Assembly: GCA_013002205.1 (NCBI GenBank) | Contig: JABDKN010000276.1 | Location: 1 to 36,371 of the forward strand | DNA from: Granulosicoccus sp. | Lineage (GTDB): Bacteria > Pseudomonadota > Gammaproteobacteria > Granulosicoccales > Granulosicoccaceae | Reading direction: 5' to 3' | DNA length: 36,371 nucleotides | Shown here: one piece after another, positions 7,536 to 14,521 of the stretch | Position numbering within the stretch: the stretch's first letter is position 1 | Layout of the letters: the number at the start of each line of letters is the position of its first letter | Translations under genes and position numbers: made by a program | The notes under the pieces: generated by a model | The model's input: the letters and a program-made list of their open reading frames with translations, nothing else | Databases searched by the model: none | Told to the model about the DNA's origin: nothing

Positions 7536-8486
7536 ATGTGTGTCGTATGTGGTTGTCATGAAAACACTGAAGGCCATGCCCGGGTAGATGCATCGACCGG
7601 CGACCTGCACTTCGGCACGGGCGCTGCCAGGGTATCTGTCCCGGGCATTAGTCAGTCCCGTGCCATCAGGCTTGAAGCCGACGTACTGGGTGAAAACGCC
7701 AGGCTGGCAGCGCAGAACCGGGCGCACTTCGCGGCTCATGGCGTCACTGCCTACGATCTGGTGTCGAGCCCCGGTTCCGGCAAGACCACCCTGCTGTGTT
7801 CGACCATTGCGGCACTGAAGAGGCGTGTACCGGCTCTGCCCCTGGCGGTCATCGAGGGTGACCAGCAGACAAGCCTCGATGCAGACCGGATTCGCCGTGC
7901 GGGCGCTGATGCCATCCAGGTCAATACCGGCAAGGGCTGCCATCTGGATGCACAAATGGTCGGTGCCGCCTTTTCTCGCCTGGCCTTGCATGCTGGTGGT
8001 CATGGTCATGGTCATGGTCATGGTCATGGTCATGCACATGCACATGCACATGACGTTGAGCAGCCGTATGTGCTGCCGCGGGCCGCTGCTCAAAAGATTG
8101 ACCAGAATGCTGCACATGTGGTCAGCGGCACTGGAATCGGTGCGTTGTTACTTGTCGAGAACGTAGGCAACCTGGTCTGTCCAGCCCTATGGGATCTGGG
8201 CGAAGCGGCGAAGATCGTGATCCTGTCAGTCACGGAGGGTGACGACAAACCGCAGAAATACCCGGACATGTTCGCAGCCGCTGACCTGCTCGTGATCAAC
8301 AAGATCGATCTGCTGCCCTATGTCGATTTCGATGTCGAGAGATGCATCGAGAACGCGCGGCGTGTAAACCCGATGATCGAGGTCAGACGCGTATCGGCAA
8401 CCAGTGGGGAAGGGATCGATGGCTGGCTTGACTGGCTGCTTCGCGTGAGCGAAAAACCTGCGCGTGCTCTGTCAGCATCCAGTTGA
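7536..8486 (+). CDS. hypB: Hydrogenase/urease nickel GTPase HypB with an internal His-rich insertion
   Basis: GTPase that drives nickel transfer to the hydrogenase. The N-terminus MCVVCGC carries the CxxCGC high-affinity nickel site. The G domain has the P-loop SPGSGKT (78-84), the dimer-interface metal residues C135/H136 (KGCHLDA) and C215 (NLVCPA), and NKID (255-258) for guanine recognition. Unusually, the His-rich tract is not near the N-terminus. Residues 155-172 are six Gly-His followed by three Ala-His pairs, inside an insertion of about 48 residues between the C135/H136 loop and the LLVENVGN strand. E. coli HypB has about 13 residues in this interval, here about 61. An AGGA 7-8 bases before the ATG supports the start. 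Confidence 0.95.
   Translation: MCVVCGCHENTEGHARVDASTGDLHFGTGAARVSVPGISQSRAIRLEADVLGENARLAAQNRAHFAAHGVTAYDLVSSPGSGKTTLLCSTIAALKRRVPALPLAVIEGDQQTSLDADRIRRAGADAIQVNTGKGCHLDAQMVGAAFSRLALHAGGHGHGHGHGHGHAHAHAHDVEQPYVLPRAAAQKIDQNAAHVVSGTGIGALLLVENVGNLVCPALWDLGEAAKIVILSVTEGDDKPQKYPDMFAAADLLVINKIDLLPYVDFDVERCIENARRVNPMIEVRRVSATSGEGIDGWLDWLLRVSEKPARALSASS
7998..8051 (+). repeat. Tandem hexamer array inside hypB
   Basis: Six perfect GGTCAT units (7998-8033) are followed by three GCACAT units (8034-8051). In the hypB frame they encode Gly-His and Ala-His pairs. Because the unit is 6 bases, slippage in whole units keeps the frame and would only change the number of histidines. Confidence 0.95.
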
Positions 8487-8538
8487 GTCGAATCAACTGG
8501 CTGAGTTGAATCACCTGGTAGAGTCGGGCGACCAGCTT
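8485..8538 (+). repeat. Three imperfect 18-bp tandem repeats between hypB and hypF
   Basis: Units begin GAGTCGAATCAACTGG (8485), GAGTTGAATCACCTGG (8503) and GAGTCGGGCGACCAG (8521). The first two differ by few bases and the third is degenerate. They begin at the hypB stop codon and fill most of the short gap to hypF. No known regulator site is recognised; they may simply be a remnant duplication. Confidence 0.5.
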
Positions 8539-8575
8539 GAGGCGGGCCAGCTGCTTGCGTCGCAGTACCTCATCG

Positions 8576-9721
8576 ATGCCTGATTACGGCTGTCTGCCTG
8601 TCGCTGCGCCGCGACGTGTACTGGCCTGTGGTGCGTACCTGAAAAACCGTGCCTGCCTGGTGGACGGGATTCGATTGTGCTGGTCTGTCCTGCACGGCGA
8701 CCTGGGTGAGACCGACAGCTGCCTGGCGCTGGAGCAATCCGTGGATGCGTTGATCAGGCGCGCTGATGGTGAGGTGCACGCCATTGCGCACGATCTGCAT
8801 CCCGATTTTTTCAGTACCCGGCTTGCACTGGCGGTGGCGGATCGGCTTGGCATACCCGCCGTGGCGGTCCAGCACCATCATGCGCACATTGCTGCCGTGA
8901 TCGCTGCCAGGGGAATTTCGCAACCGGTGATTGGCATCGCTCTGGATGGCGTGGGCTTGGGTGTCGATGGCCAGGCCTGGGGTGGGGAAATCCTCCGGGT
9001 TGACGGTGGCCTCTGCGCACAACACTGGCAGCGGCTGGCAGCCCTGCACCCTCTGCAGCTGCCCGGTGGCGACAGCGCCGCCCGTGAACCGTGGCGCATC
9101 GCTGCGGGATTGCTGCACGACGCCGGGCGCTCAGCTGACATAATGCCGCGGTTTGCACCGCATGTAGGACAGGAGGCAACACGGATCGTGCGGCAGATGC
9201 TGGAACGAGGAGTGAACTGTCCGTCCACGAGCAGCGCGGGCCGCTGGTTCGATGCCGCCGCGGCTGCCCTGGGTCTGAGCCTGCGACAGCACTTCGAGGC
9301 AGAAGCTGCGATGGCACTCGAACAGTGCGCGAGCGACTGGCTGCGCCGGAATCCGCGATTCGATCAGCCCTGGTGCAGTCTTGATCTGCGCAGCGTGGTC
9401 AATGATCTGTTCGACATCTCTGCATCGGACCCGCCGGCTGTTGGGCATGGCGCCGCGACCTTTCATCTTGCCCTGGCCAACGGCCTGGCGCATACCGCGA
9501 TCAACGCGGCTCATGAAACGGGCGTTGGTGATATCGTTTTTGCAGGAGGGTGCTTCATGAACACATTATTATGTGAACTCCTGCAGAGGCGGATTTGCTC
9601 AGCAGGCCTGCGTGTCCACGTATTGCCTGCGGCCGACTGTGGTGACTCAGCCATCGGGCTCGGACAGGCATGGGTAGCCGCGTGTACACTCACACAGGTA
9701 CCCGGCGTGGAGAATCACTGA
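8576..9721 (+). CDS. hypF: HypF-like carbamoyltransferase, C-terminal Kae1-like domain only
   Basis: HypF normally (about 750 residues) has acylphosphatase, zinc-finger, YrdC-like and Kae1-like domains, and transfers a carbamoyl group from carbamoyl phosphate to the HypE C-terminal cysteine. This gene encodes only the Kae1-like half, about 381 residues. The metal motif HHHAH (100-104), the nucleotide motif with ALDGVGLG and AWGGE (about 123-138), GGCFMN (normally GGVFQN) and a GLGQAW near the C-terminus are all present. The start is uncertain: ATG 8576 or TTG 8537 (13 residues more), neither with a strong ribosome site. An in-frame TAG at 8519 rules out a longer protein. I recall a similarly N-truncated HypF copy in Cupriavidus necator. 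It sits between hypB and hypC, with hypC starting one base after its stop. Confidence 0.88.
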   Translation: MPDYGCLPVAAPRRVLACGAYLKNRACLVDGIRLCWSVLHGDLGETDSCLALEQSVDALIRRADGEVHAIAHDLHPDFFSTRLALAVADRLGIPAVAVQHHHAHIAAVIAARGISQPVIGIALDGVGLGVDGQAWGGEILRVDGGLCAQHWQRLAALHPLQLPGGDSAAREPWRIAAGLLHDAGRSADIMPRFAPHVGQEATRIVRQMLERGVNCPSTSSAGRWFDAAAAALGLSLRQHFEAEAAMALEQCASDWLRRNPRFDQPWCSLDLRSVVNDLFDISASDPPAVGHGAATFHLALANGLAHTAINAAHETGVGDIVFAGGCFMNTLLCELLQRRICSAGLRVHVLPAADCGDSAIGLGQAWVAACTLTQVPGVENH

Positions 9722-9722
9722 C

Positions 9723-9971
9723 ATGTGCCTTGCCCTGCCAGCACTCGTCGTGGCGTTACTGGATGACGATCACGCAACGGTCGATCTGGACGGCATCCAG
9801 AAGCGCGTCTCAATCGCACTGACGCCTGATGCCGGTGTGGGTGACTATGTCATCGTGCATGTCGGTTATGCGATCGGCATGCTCGATCCGCACGAAGCAC
9901 AGCAGACGCTGGACCTGTTTGCCGAACTGGCGGAGTCGCAGATGCCAGTTGAGCCACGTCCGGTCACATGA
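9723..9971 (+). CDS. hypC: Hydrogenase assembly chaperone HypC
   Basis: Small chaperone (82 residues) that works with HypD to carry the Fe(CN)2CO unit and hands it to the hydrogenase large subunit. The N-terminus MCLALPA holds the invariant Cys2 that binds iron, in the HypC/HupF signature. VGDYVIVHVGYAI in the middle is the second conserved block of the family. It lies one base after the hypF stop and overlaps hypD by 4 bases (ATGA), so hypF-C-D-E are translated as a tight unit. Confidence 0.95.
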   Translation: MCLALPALVVALLDDDHATVDLDGIQKRVSIALTPDAGVGDYVIVHVGYAIGMLDPHEAQQTLDLFAELAESQMPVEPRPVT

Positions 9972-11164
9972 AATTCATCGATGAATTTCGCGACGGAACG
10001 CTGGCCGCCAGGATCGCCGCACGCCTGGCGGCTGAAGTCGAAACCGGGCGTGACTACCGCTTCATGGAGTTCTGTGGCGGTCACACCCATGCGATAGCCC
10101 GCTATGGCATCACGGATCTCCTGCCCACACAGGTGCGCATGATTCACGGCCCGGGCTGTCCGGTGTGTGTGTTACCGATCGGCCGCATCGACCAGGCGAT
10201 CAGGCTGGCGTTGACCCGCGATGTGATGCTGTGTACCTACGGCGATGTGATGCGTGTGCCGGCCTCTGATGGCCTGTCCCTGCAACGCGCAAAGGGGCGA
10301 GGTGCGGATATTCGCATGGTGTATTCGGCGGCCGATGCACTGGAACTTGCGCGTCTGCATCCCGAGCGCGACGTGGTGTTCCTGGCAATCGGCTTCGAGA
10401 CGACCACGCCACCGACTGCGCTGGTGGTCCGGCAGGCCTCGCTTGAAGGTCTCGGAAATTTCAGCGTGTTGTGCAACCACGTGCTGACACCAAGTGCCAT
10501 CGCACACATCCTGCACTCACCCGACGCCGACCTCGCCGGCGAACAGACTGCCAGCATCGATGGTTTCATCGGTCCTGCACATGTCAGTATCGTCATCGGT
10601 TACGCGCCGTATGAGGCATTCGCCCACGATTACCGGAAACCTGTGGTGATAGCCGGCTTCGAGCCGCTGGATGTCATGCAGTCGATCCTGATGCTGGTAC
10701 GCCAGGTCAACCAGGGACGTTTCGAGGTGGAAAATGAATTCACCCGCGCGGTGAGCCGGCATGGCAACCAGGCCGCTCAGGCCATCATCGACGAGGTGCT
10801 CGAACGACGTGCCACGTTCGAGTGGCGGGGACTGGGCGATGTGCCCCACAGTGCTTTGCAGATCCGCGAACCTTATGCCGCCTTCGATGCGGAGAAGAAG
10901 TACGCGCTGGACTTCAGTTCGGTCGCGGATCATCGGCAGTGCGATTGCGGCGCCATTCTTCGTGGTGTAAAACAGCCCACCGACTGCAGGCTGTTTGCCA
11001 CGGTGTGCACGCCGGAGAATCCTATGGGCTCATGCATGGTCTCGTCCGAAGGGGCCTGTGCCGCACATTATTCCTATGGCAGGTTTCGCGACATTCCGGT
11101 GGTTTCGACACCGGAACCTGCATCGACACCAGCGACAGCCACGACCCCGGCACAAACAGCATGA
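9968..11164 (+). CDS. hypD: Hydrogenase Fe(CN)2CO assembly protein HypD
   Basis: Scaffold Fe-S protein on which, with HypC, the iron receives its cyanide and CO ligands. Motifs follow the family order: EFCGGHTH (C36), GPGCPVCV (C64, C67), GFETTTPPTA, and near the C-terminus the cysteine-rich [4Fe-4S] region (QCDCG, TDCR, ATVCTPENPMGSC, EGACAAHY). At 398 residues it is slightly longer than usual. The excess is a low-complexity Pro/Thr/Ala tail of about 20 residues after the conserved YGRF block, with no recognisable function. Confidence 0.96.
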   Translation: MKFIDEFRDGTLAARIAARLAAEVETGRDYRFMEFCGGHTHAIARYGITDLLPTQVRMIHGPGCPVCVLPIGRIDQAIRLALTRDVMLCTYGDVMRVPASDGLSLQRAKGRGADIRMVYSAADALELARLHPERDVVFLAIGFETTTPPTALVVRQASLEGLGNFSVLCNHVLTPSAIAHILHSPDADLAGEQTASIDGFIGPAHVSIVIGYAPYEAFAHDYRKPVVIAGFEPLDVMQSILMLVRQVNQGRFEVENEFTRAVSRHGNQAAQAIIDEVLERRATFEWRGLGDVPHSALQIREPYAAFDAEKKYALDFSSVADHRQCDCGAILRGVKQPTDCRLFATVCTPENPMGSCMVSSEGACAAHYSYGRFRDIPVVSTPEPASTPATATTPAQTA

Positions 11165-12243
11165 CCAGTAACAGGGGTGAGGACCGTCCGCGACGCAACT
11201 ACCTTCGGCCACTGGATTTCCGCCACGGTCGTATCGACATGAATCATGGTGGTGGCGGGCGCGTCTCGACGCAACTGATCGATGAGTTGTTCGTGCCTGC
11301 ATTCGACAACGACTGGCTGAACTGCGGCAATGATGCAGCCGTGCTCGACCTCCACCTGCCTGAGGGACATCGCCTGGCAATGGCCACCGATGCGCATGTG
11401 ATCTCTCCACTTGAATTTCCCGGCGGGGATATCGGCAGCCTGGCAGTCCATGGCACGATCAACGATGTGGTCATGCTCGGTGCAGCACCTTGCCACCTCA
11501 GTGCAAGCTTCATCATCGAAGAAGGTTTTGCACTGGCCGACCTGAAGCGGATCGTAACGTCGATGGCCGCTGCATCCAGGCAGGCTGCTGTGCCGATCGT
11601 CGCCGGGGATACCAAGGTGGTCGAGCGCGGTAAAGGTGACGGTTTGTTCATCTCGACGACCGGAATCGGAGTCGTGCCTGCAGGCCGCAGGATCAGTGGC
11701 TCGGGAGCACGACCTGGGGATGCCATTCTGCTGTCAGGTACGATTGGCGATCATGGTGTGGCGATCATGGCTACCCGTGAGTCGCTGACCTTCGATACGA
11801 CCGTCGAATCCGACAGTGCCGCGTTGCATACGCTGGTGGCAGAGTTGCTGGACGCGCTGCCGGAAGGTGCAGTGCGTACCCTGCGTGATCCGACCCGGGG
11901 CGGACTGGCCAGCACGCTGAATGAGATTGCCCGGCAATCGGGTATCGGGATGCAACTCGACGAGACGGCCATTCCGATCAAAACGCAAGTGGCTGCCGCC
12001 TGCGAGCTGTTGGGTCTGGATCCGCTTTACGTAGCCAATGAAGGCAAGTGCGTGATCATCTGTGCGGCGGATCAGGCCGACAGGGCGATTGCCATCCTGC
12101 AGGCGCATACCCTCGGTCGAGAGGCTGCCCGCATTGGCACGGTAACCGACGATCCTCATGGATTCGTGCAGATGAAAACCGGCTTCGGGGGTGCACGCAT
12201 CGTCGACTGGATGGCGGGCGAGCCATTACCCAGAATTTGCTGA
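11161..12243 (+). CDS. hypE: Hydrogenase cyanide-forming protein HypE
   Basis: PurM-like ATPase that dehydrates the thiocarbamate on its C-terminal cysteine to thiocyanate, giving the cyanide ligands for HypC-HypD. From the ATG at 11161 it has 360 residues and ends in PRIC, the defining C-terminal motif with the acceptor Cys360. Other family blocks are NDAAVLD, HGTINDVVMLGA, VAGDTKVV, DPTRGGLA and NEGKCV. The frame is open further upstream (to 10822), but that part overlaps hypD. The ATGA overlap at 11161-11164 marks the start. It is the last gene of the hydrogenase cassette, and no terminator is evident after it. Having HypE with an intact PRIC end shows that the carbamoyl pathway is expected to run here. 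Confidence 0.96.
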   Translation: MTSNRGEDRPRRNYLRPLDFRHGRIDMNHGGGGRVSTQLIDELFVPAFDNDWLNCGNDAAVLDLHLPEGHRLAMATDAHVISPLEFPGGDIGSLAVHGTINDVVMLGAAPCHLSASFIIEEGFALADLKRIVTSMAAASRQAAVPIVAGDTKVVERGKGDGLFISTTGIGVVPAGRRISGSGARPGDAILLSGTIGDHGVAIMATRESLTFDTTVESDSAALHTLVAELLDALPEGAVRTLRDPTRGGLASTLNEIARQSGIGMQLDETAIPIKTQVAAACELLGLDPLYVANEGKCVIICAADQADRAIAILQAHTLGREAARIGTVTDDPHGFVQMKTGFGGARIVDWMAGEPLPRIC

Positions 12244-12268
12244 TTTGCTGCGGCTGCTGCCTGTCTCT

Positions 12269-12297
12269 ATGATACAGCGATTACTTCGCTTTATAAT
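12269..12297 (+). promoter_or_regulatory. Probable sigma-70 promoter for the Tat protein/haem membrane pair
   Basis: A perfect TATAAT (12292-12297) follows ATGATA (12269-12274, 4 of 6 matches to TTGACA) at exactly 17 bases. It lies in the 133-base gap after hypE and about 80 bases before the next ATG. This suggests the pair is transcribed on its own and not only as the tail of the hydrogenase operon. Confidence 0.55.
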
Positions 12298-12376
12298 CTC
12301 CACTGAATGAGAATGCTGAACCATTTTCGGCCGGACAACTCGATAGCCATGACAAGTCCGTAGACAGGAGTGCAAT

Positions 12377-12874
12377 ATGACTTCCCCTGACATCAATCGT
12401 CGAACCTTCCTGATTGGCGCCGGACTCGGCAGCGCTGCACTGCTGACAGGATCGTTCAACTTCATGTCGCCGGTGCGCGCGCAGAGTTCACTCCCGGCAA
12501 CCCGATCGATGCGCGGCGGCAGTAACAACTACAGGCCCAATGCACCACTGGTTGACAACCTGGGTACCGGGTTTCTGGTTCACGGTACGGTGCGCCGGGC
12601 CGGTGCCGGGGAACCTCTGGCCAACCTGCGTATCCAGATATGGGCGGCAACCGCAAGAGGTGGCGAACGCGAACCGAGTAATCACGGCAGTGTCCTGACC
12701 GCCTCTGACGGATCATTCCAGCTCGAGATGTCGCAGATCGTGCCCAATTTCGGCCAGCCGCATGCACACCTTGCCTATGACGATGGCGATTTCGAGACGG
12801 TATTCCTGCGCCCGGTCATGAGCAGCAGAAGCGACACCAGCGTCCAGGCTCATTTCGTGCTGGCAGCGGCCTGA
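12377..12874 (+). CDS. Tat-exported intradiol-dioxygenase-like protein
   Basis: 165 residues. A twin-arginine signal is clear: NRRTFLIG (7-14), a hydrophobic stretch to about 30, and PVRAQ as likely cleavage site. The mature part resembles the beta-sandwich core of intradiol ring-cleavage dioxygenases: VHGTVRR (68-74), GEPLANLRIQIWAA (78-91), LTASDGSF (107-114) and QPHAHLAY (127-134). H129-x-H131 matches the HxH iron ligands of that family. The two iron-binding tyrosines are not seen where expected (GSF and VPNF replace Tyr-containing segments), and the protein is shorter than classical enzymes. It may bind a different metal or act without ring cleavage. A good AGGAG (12366-12370) fixes the start. 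It is followed 7 bases later by a haem membrane protein, likely its partner. Substrate unknown. Confidence 0.75.
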   Translation: MTSPDINRRTFLIGAGLGSAALLTGSFNFMSPVRAQSSLPATRSMRGGSNNYRPNAPLVDNLGTGFLVHGTVRRAGAGEPLANLRIQIWAATARGGEREPSNHGSVLTASDGSFQLEMSQIVPNFGQPHAHLAYDDGDFETVFLRPVMSSRSDTSVQAHFVLAAA

Positions 12875-12881
12875 ATTTCCC

Positions 12882-13514
12882 TTGCCCGATCTGCAAGGAC
12901 CGTTGCGACGGCGACTCCTCCCGATTGCGGCCTGGATGGTCGTGGCAGCCCTGGTCGCTGCCCCGGTACTGATTGCAGCCACGAGTCCGTTGCTGGCCAG
13001 CCGTGATGCGGCCTACATCATTGGCGGCATGGCCGGAGTCCTGGCATTGGCGTTGTTTTTCATGCAGCCGCTGCTGGCAGCAGGCTACCTGCCGGGCATC
13101 GCGTTGACCCGTGAACGGCGATGGCACCGCGTGCTCGGTGCCGGGCTCGTGATCCTGGTGTTGATGCATGTGGGCGGGCTGTATATAGCCAGTCCCCCGG
13201 ACATGACGGATGCGCTGCTGCTGGTTGCACCCACCCCGTTCTCGGTTTACGGTGTGATCGGTTTCTGGGGAGTGGTGGCAACCGCCGTGTTTGTCGCTGC
13301 CCGGGCACGCTTGCGCATCAGGCCTGCTACCTGGAATATCTTCCATAACACGCTGGCGCTCATCATGGTATCGGCAAGCGTCACCCATGCGCTGATGATC
13401 GAGGGTGCAATGGGTGCCCGGTCCAAGTTGCTACTGTGTCTTTGCGTACTGGCCGCAACGGCCCTGGTGATCCTGCATTTACGCGTGCTGAAACCGTTAC
13501 TGCGAAATCGCTGA
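12882..13514 (+). CDS. Ferric-reductase-like transmembrane haem protein
   Basis: 210 residues with about six membrane segments. Two histidine pairs, each separated by 13 residues on adjacent helices, are seen: H82/H96 and H155/H169. This HxxxxxxxxxxxxxH arrangement is that of the bis-haem ferric reductase/NADPH oxidase transmembrane domain, which also includes MsrQ. No FAD/NAD domain is present, so electrons must come from quinol or another protein. Start is TTG 12882. A TTG at 12903 with AAGGA 3 bases upstream, or ATG 12936, are alternatives; the last would cut into the first helix. It immediately follows the Tat-exported protein and plausibly supplies it with electrons, as MsrQ does for MsrP. 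Its stop directly abuts the stop of the convergent LysR gene. Confidence 0.8.
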   Translation: MPDLQGPLRRRLLPIAAWMVVAALVAAPVLIAATSPLLASRDAAYIIGGMAGVLALALFFMQPLLAAGYLPGIALTRERRWHRVLGAGLVILVLMHVGGLYIASPPDMTDALLLVAPTPFSVYGVIGFWGVVATAVFVAARARLRIRPATWNIFHNTLALIMVSASVTHALMIEGAMGARSKLLLCLCVLAATALVILHLRVLKPLLRNR

Positions 13515-14414
13515 TCATGATGGTACCCGGCCAGGCCGACTTCCGGGTAACAGCTCCAGAAATGCCAGCGCTGCCCGCGACAGGGTCCTGTCCTTCAGGC
13601 ACACCGAGCCCAGCTGTCTCTGCATCGCAAGTCCCTGAACCGGCACTGCGATCATCTCGCCATCGATCATGTTGCTCGGCAGTGCGCTCCAGCCGAGTCC
13701 GACAGAGACCATCATCTTGATGGTTTCGAGGTAATTGGTTTCCAGCGAGGTGGCCACGGTGACCCCGAAGGGCTGCAGAGCATCCAGCAGGATGGTACGC
13801 GTAACGGTGCCGCGGGCTGGCAGGACGGCGTTGAAGGACGTCAGGTAGTCGGCCGTCACCTCAAACCCTTTATCGAGGGCATTGGCCAGTGGATGATCCG
13901 TTGCACACACGATACTCAGCGGGTCGGGCCACACCAGCTGCGTCAGCAGTGAACCTTCAAGCTTGTCCGGCAGGGTGACGACGGCCAGTTCGATATGTCC
14001 GTTCAGCACATCGTCACAGGCAAGTTCGGAATCCATGAACAGCAGATCCAGCTCGACGTCAGGGCAGGCCTGGGTGAAGGCTTTCAACACTGGCGGCAGG
14101 CGATGGATACCGACATGATGACTGGTCGCCAGACGCAATCGTCCACCCACCACCGAACCCAGCGAGTGCAGCTCCTCACGGCTGATGTCGATATCCGCCA
14201 GGATGCGCCGGGCACTGACCAGGAATTTCCGGCCGGCCTCGGTGAGCTGGATGCCACGTCCCAGCCGGTCGAACAGAGTGACCCCCAGATCCGCTTCGAG
14301 GGATGCAATCCGCTTGCTGATGGCTGGCTGCGTCATGAACCGTTGCTCGGCAGCCCTGGAAAAGGAGCCGGATTCGGCCACTGCCACGAAGGCGTTGAGA
14401 GACGGAAAATCCAT
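13515..14414 (-). CDS. LysR-family transcriptional regulator, divergent from leuC
   Basis: 299 residues from the ATG at 14414. The N-terminal winged helix-turn-helix (about 3-62, with GSFSRAAE, TQPAISKRI and LGVTLFDR) is typical LysR. The rest is the periplasmic-binding-like effector domain (about 90-295). An upstream in-frame ATG (14450) would add 12 atypical residues and would put the coding region over the divergent operator, so the inner start is preferred. A LysR gene in the same place beside leuC is known in Pseudomonas, and the operator-like sites in the gap suggest it controls leuCD and itself. The effector is not known; a leucine-pathway intermediate such as 2-isopropylmalate is a reasonable guess only. 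Confidence 0.9.
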   Translation of the reverse strand: MDFPSLNAFVAVAESGSFSRAAEQRFMTQPAISKRIASLEADLGVTLFDRLGRGIQLTEAGRKFLVSARRILADIDISREELHSLGSVVGGRLRLATSHHVGIHRLPPVLKAFTQACPDVELDLLFMDSELACDDVLNGHIELAVVTLPDKLEGSLLTQLVWPDPLSIVCATDHPLANALDKGFEVTADYLTSFNAVLPARGTVTRTILLDALQPFGVTVATSLETNYLETIKMMVSVGLGWSALPSNMIDGEMIAVPVQGLAMQRQLGSVCLKDRTLSRAALAFLELLPGSRPGRVPS

Positions 14415-14420
14415 ATTGCT

Positions 14421-14451
14421 ATTCCAGCATGGAATGTGATTGATAATCAAT
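14421..14451. promoter_or_regulatory. LysR-type operator sites between the regulator gene and leuC
   Basis: ATTCCAGCATGGAAT (14421-14435) is an inverted repeat with the T-N11-A form of LysR recognition sites (T 14422, A 14434). A second palindrome, ATTGATAATCAAT, follows at 14439-14451. Relative to a leuC start of transcription near 14493 they centre at about -65 and -48, the usual recognition and activation positions of LysR regulators. The first also lies 7 bases before the regulator's own ATG, fitting autoregulation. Confidence 0.6.
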
Positions 14452-14457
14452 ATGAAT

Positions 14458-14486
14458 TTGAGTTATTTGTATCCAGTCGATAAAAT
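14458..14486 (+). promoter_or_regulatory. Probable leuC promoter
   Basis: TTGAGT (14458-14463) and TAAAAT (14481-14486) are separated by exactly 17 bases, just downstream of the LysR-type sites. AGGG (14511-14514) precedes the leuC ATG by 7 bases. Confidence 0.55.
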
Positions 14487-14521
14487 TCCCTTATCTGTAG
14501 CATCGCAATGAGGGCTCCGGC

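Noticed and set aside
10822-11160. Upstream extension of the hypE frame
   Set aside because: It lies wholly inside hypD; HypE homologues start near 11161, where an ATGA overlap is present.
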